NCBI RefSeq assembly: GCF_001428255.1
Contig: NZ_LMRW01000005.1
Coordinates: forward strand, 341-64,340
From: Agromyces sp. Soil535
Lineage (GTDB): Bacteria > Actinomycetota > Actinomycetes > Actinomycetales > Microbacteriaceae
Direction: 5' to 3'
Length of the DNA stretch: 64,000 bases
The notes beneath the pieces are model-generated. The model worked only from the letters and a program-made list of their open reading frames with translations, had not been told where the DNA came from and did no database searches. Position 1 is the first letter of the stretch, and each line of letters starts with the position of its first letter. This document shows, in pieces, positions 63,922 to 64,000 of the stretch. The translations under genes and the position numbers were made by a program.

Positions 63922-64000
63922 GTGAATCCGAGCCACCCGGTCGCACGACGCGGCTCAGCGCTCGCCGCGAACCTGGGCCTGAGCGAGCGCGTCTTCGCGT
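63922..64000 (+). CDS. 5' end of a gene, probably polyprenyl diphosphate synthase
   Basis: A GTG-started frame with the promoter spacing seen for neighbouring genes, running off the window after 26 residues (VNPSHPVARRGS ... LGLSERVFA). The sequence is too short for motif-based assignment. The position directly after menG and the start pattern fit the isoprenyl diphosphate synthase that supplies the menaquinone side chain. Confidence 0.4.
   Translation, partial: MNPSHPVARRGSALAANLGLSERVFA

Overview
The window is very G+C-rich DNA from an actinobacterium, most likely a member of the Microbacteriaceae (Agromyces/Microbacterium-like). I infer this from codon use, a complete menaquinone pathway, a mycobacterial-type bS22 protein, DUF4229 and PLDc_N membrane proteins beside men genes, a nondiscriminating-type AspRS, and very frequent GGATGCC/GGCATCC words. 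I name no species. No rRNA, tRNA or CRISPR array was seen.

Layout. Positions 1-5.4 kb are an accessory left edge: the tail of a DHFR/RibD-like gene, an ISL3 transposase, a HEPN-motif protein and an arylsulfatase. From 5.5 to 13.3 kb, on the minus strand, lies the high-affinity potassium system kdpFABC-kdpDE with an extra tiny membrane peptide ahead of kdpF. From 13.5 to 19.1 kb come a small membrane protein, an ABC exporter with its GbsR/MarR-type regulator and operator, and a TrkA/TrkH-type potassium transporter. From 19.2 to 26.4 kb are mixed housekeeping and accessory genes: ArsR-type regulator, DUF1772, GNAT, bS22, glutaredoxin-like protein, FAD/Rieske oxidoreductase, formylglycine-generating enzyme (a plausible activator of the sulfatase), AspRS and Dyp peroxidase. 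From 26.4 to 31.3 kb is a histidine phosphatase followed by a system II cytochrome c maturation operon (TlpA-like, ccdA, resB, ccsB).

From 41.8 down to 32.0 kb, on the minus strand, is the most striking locus: nine tightly packed genes. They encode a receiver-HTH-class III nucleotide cyclase, an ABC ATPase, an FtsX-type permease, a histidine kinase, a LuxR-type response regulator, a stand-alone receiver, a cyclic-nucleotide-binding-domain protein, a metallo-beta-lactamase-fold hydrolase (possible cyclic phosphodiesterase) and an alpha/beta hydrolase lacking canonical catalytic residues. Together they look like a self-contained circuit that could sense a signal, make a cyclic nucleotide, bind it and perhaps degrade it. 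I do not recognise it as a described system.

From 42.2 to 48.3 kb is a 2012-residue secreted amylopullulanase with two complete GH13 catalytic domains, preceded by LacI-type operator-like palindromes. From 48.9 kb to the end is the menaquinone region (menC, menB, menE, menA, menD, menF, menG and probably a polyprenyl diphosphate synthase at the edge). It is interleaved with an MFS/MarR pair, a lower-G+C unknown gene with a gamma-glutamylcyclotransferase-like start, PPK2 and DUF427.

DNA-level patterns run across the window. At least 17 genes have a TAnnnT-type -10 hexamer ending 6-8 nt before the start codon, which suggests leaderless transcription. Short palindromic REP-like elements sit between genes, overlap stop codons, and are carried in frame inside menD (four copies) and resB (one copy).
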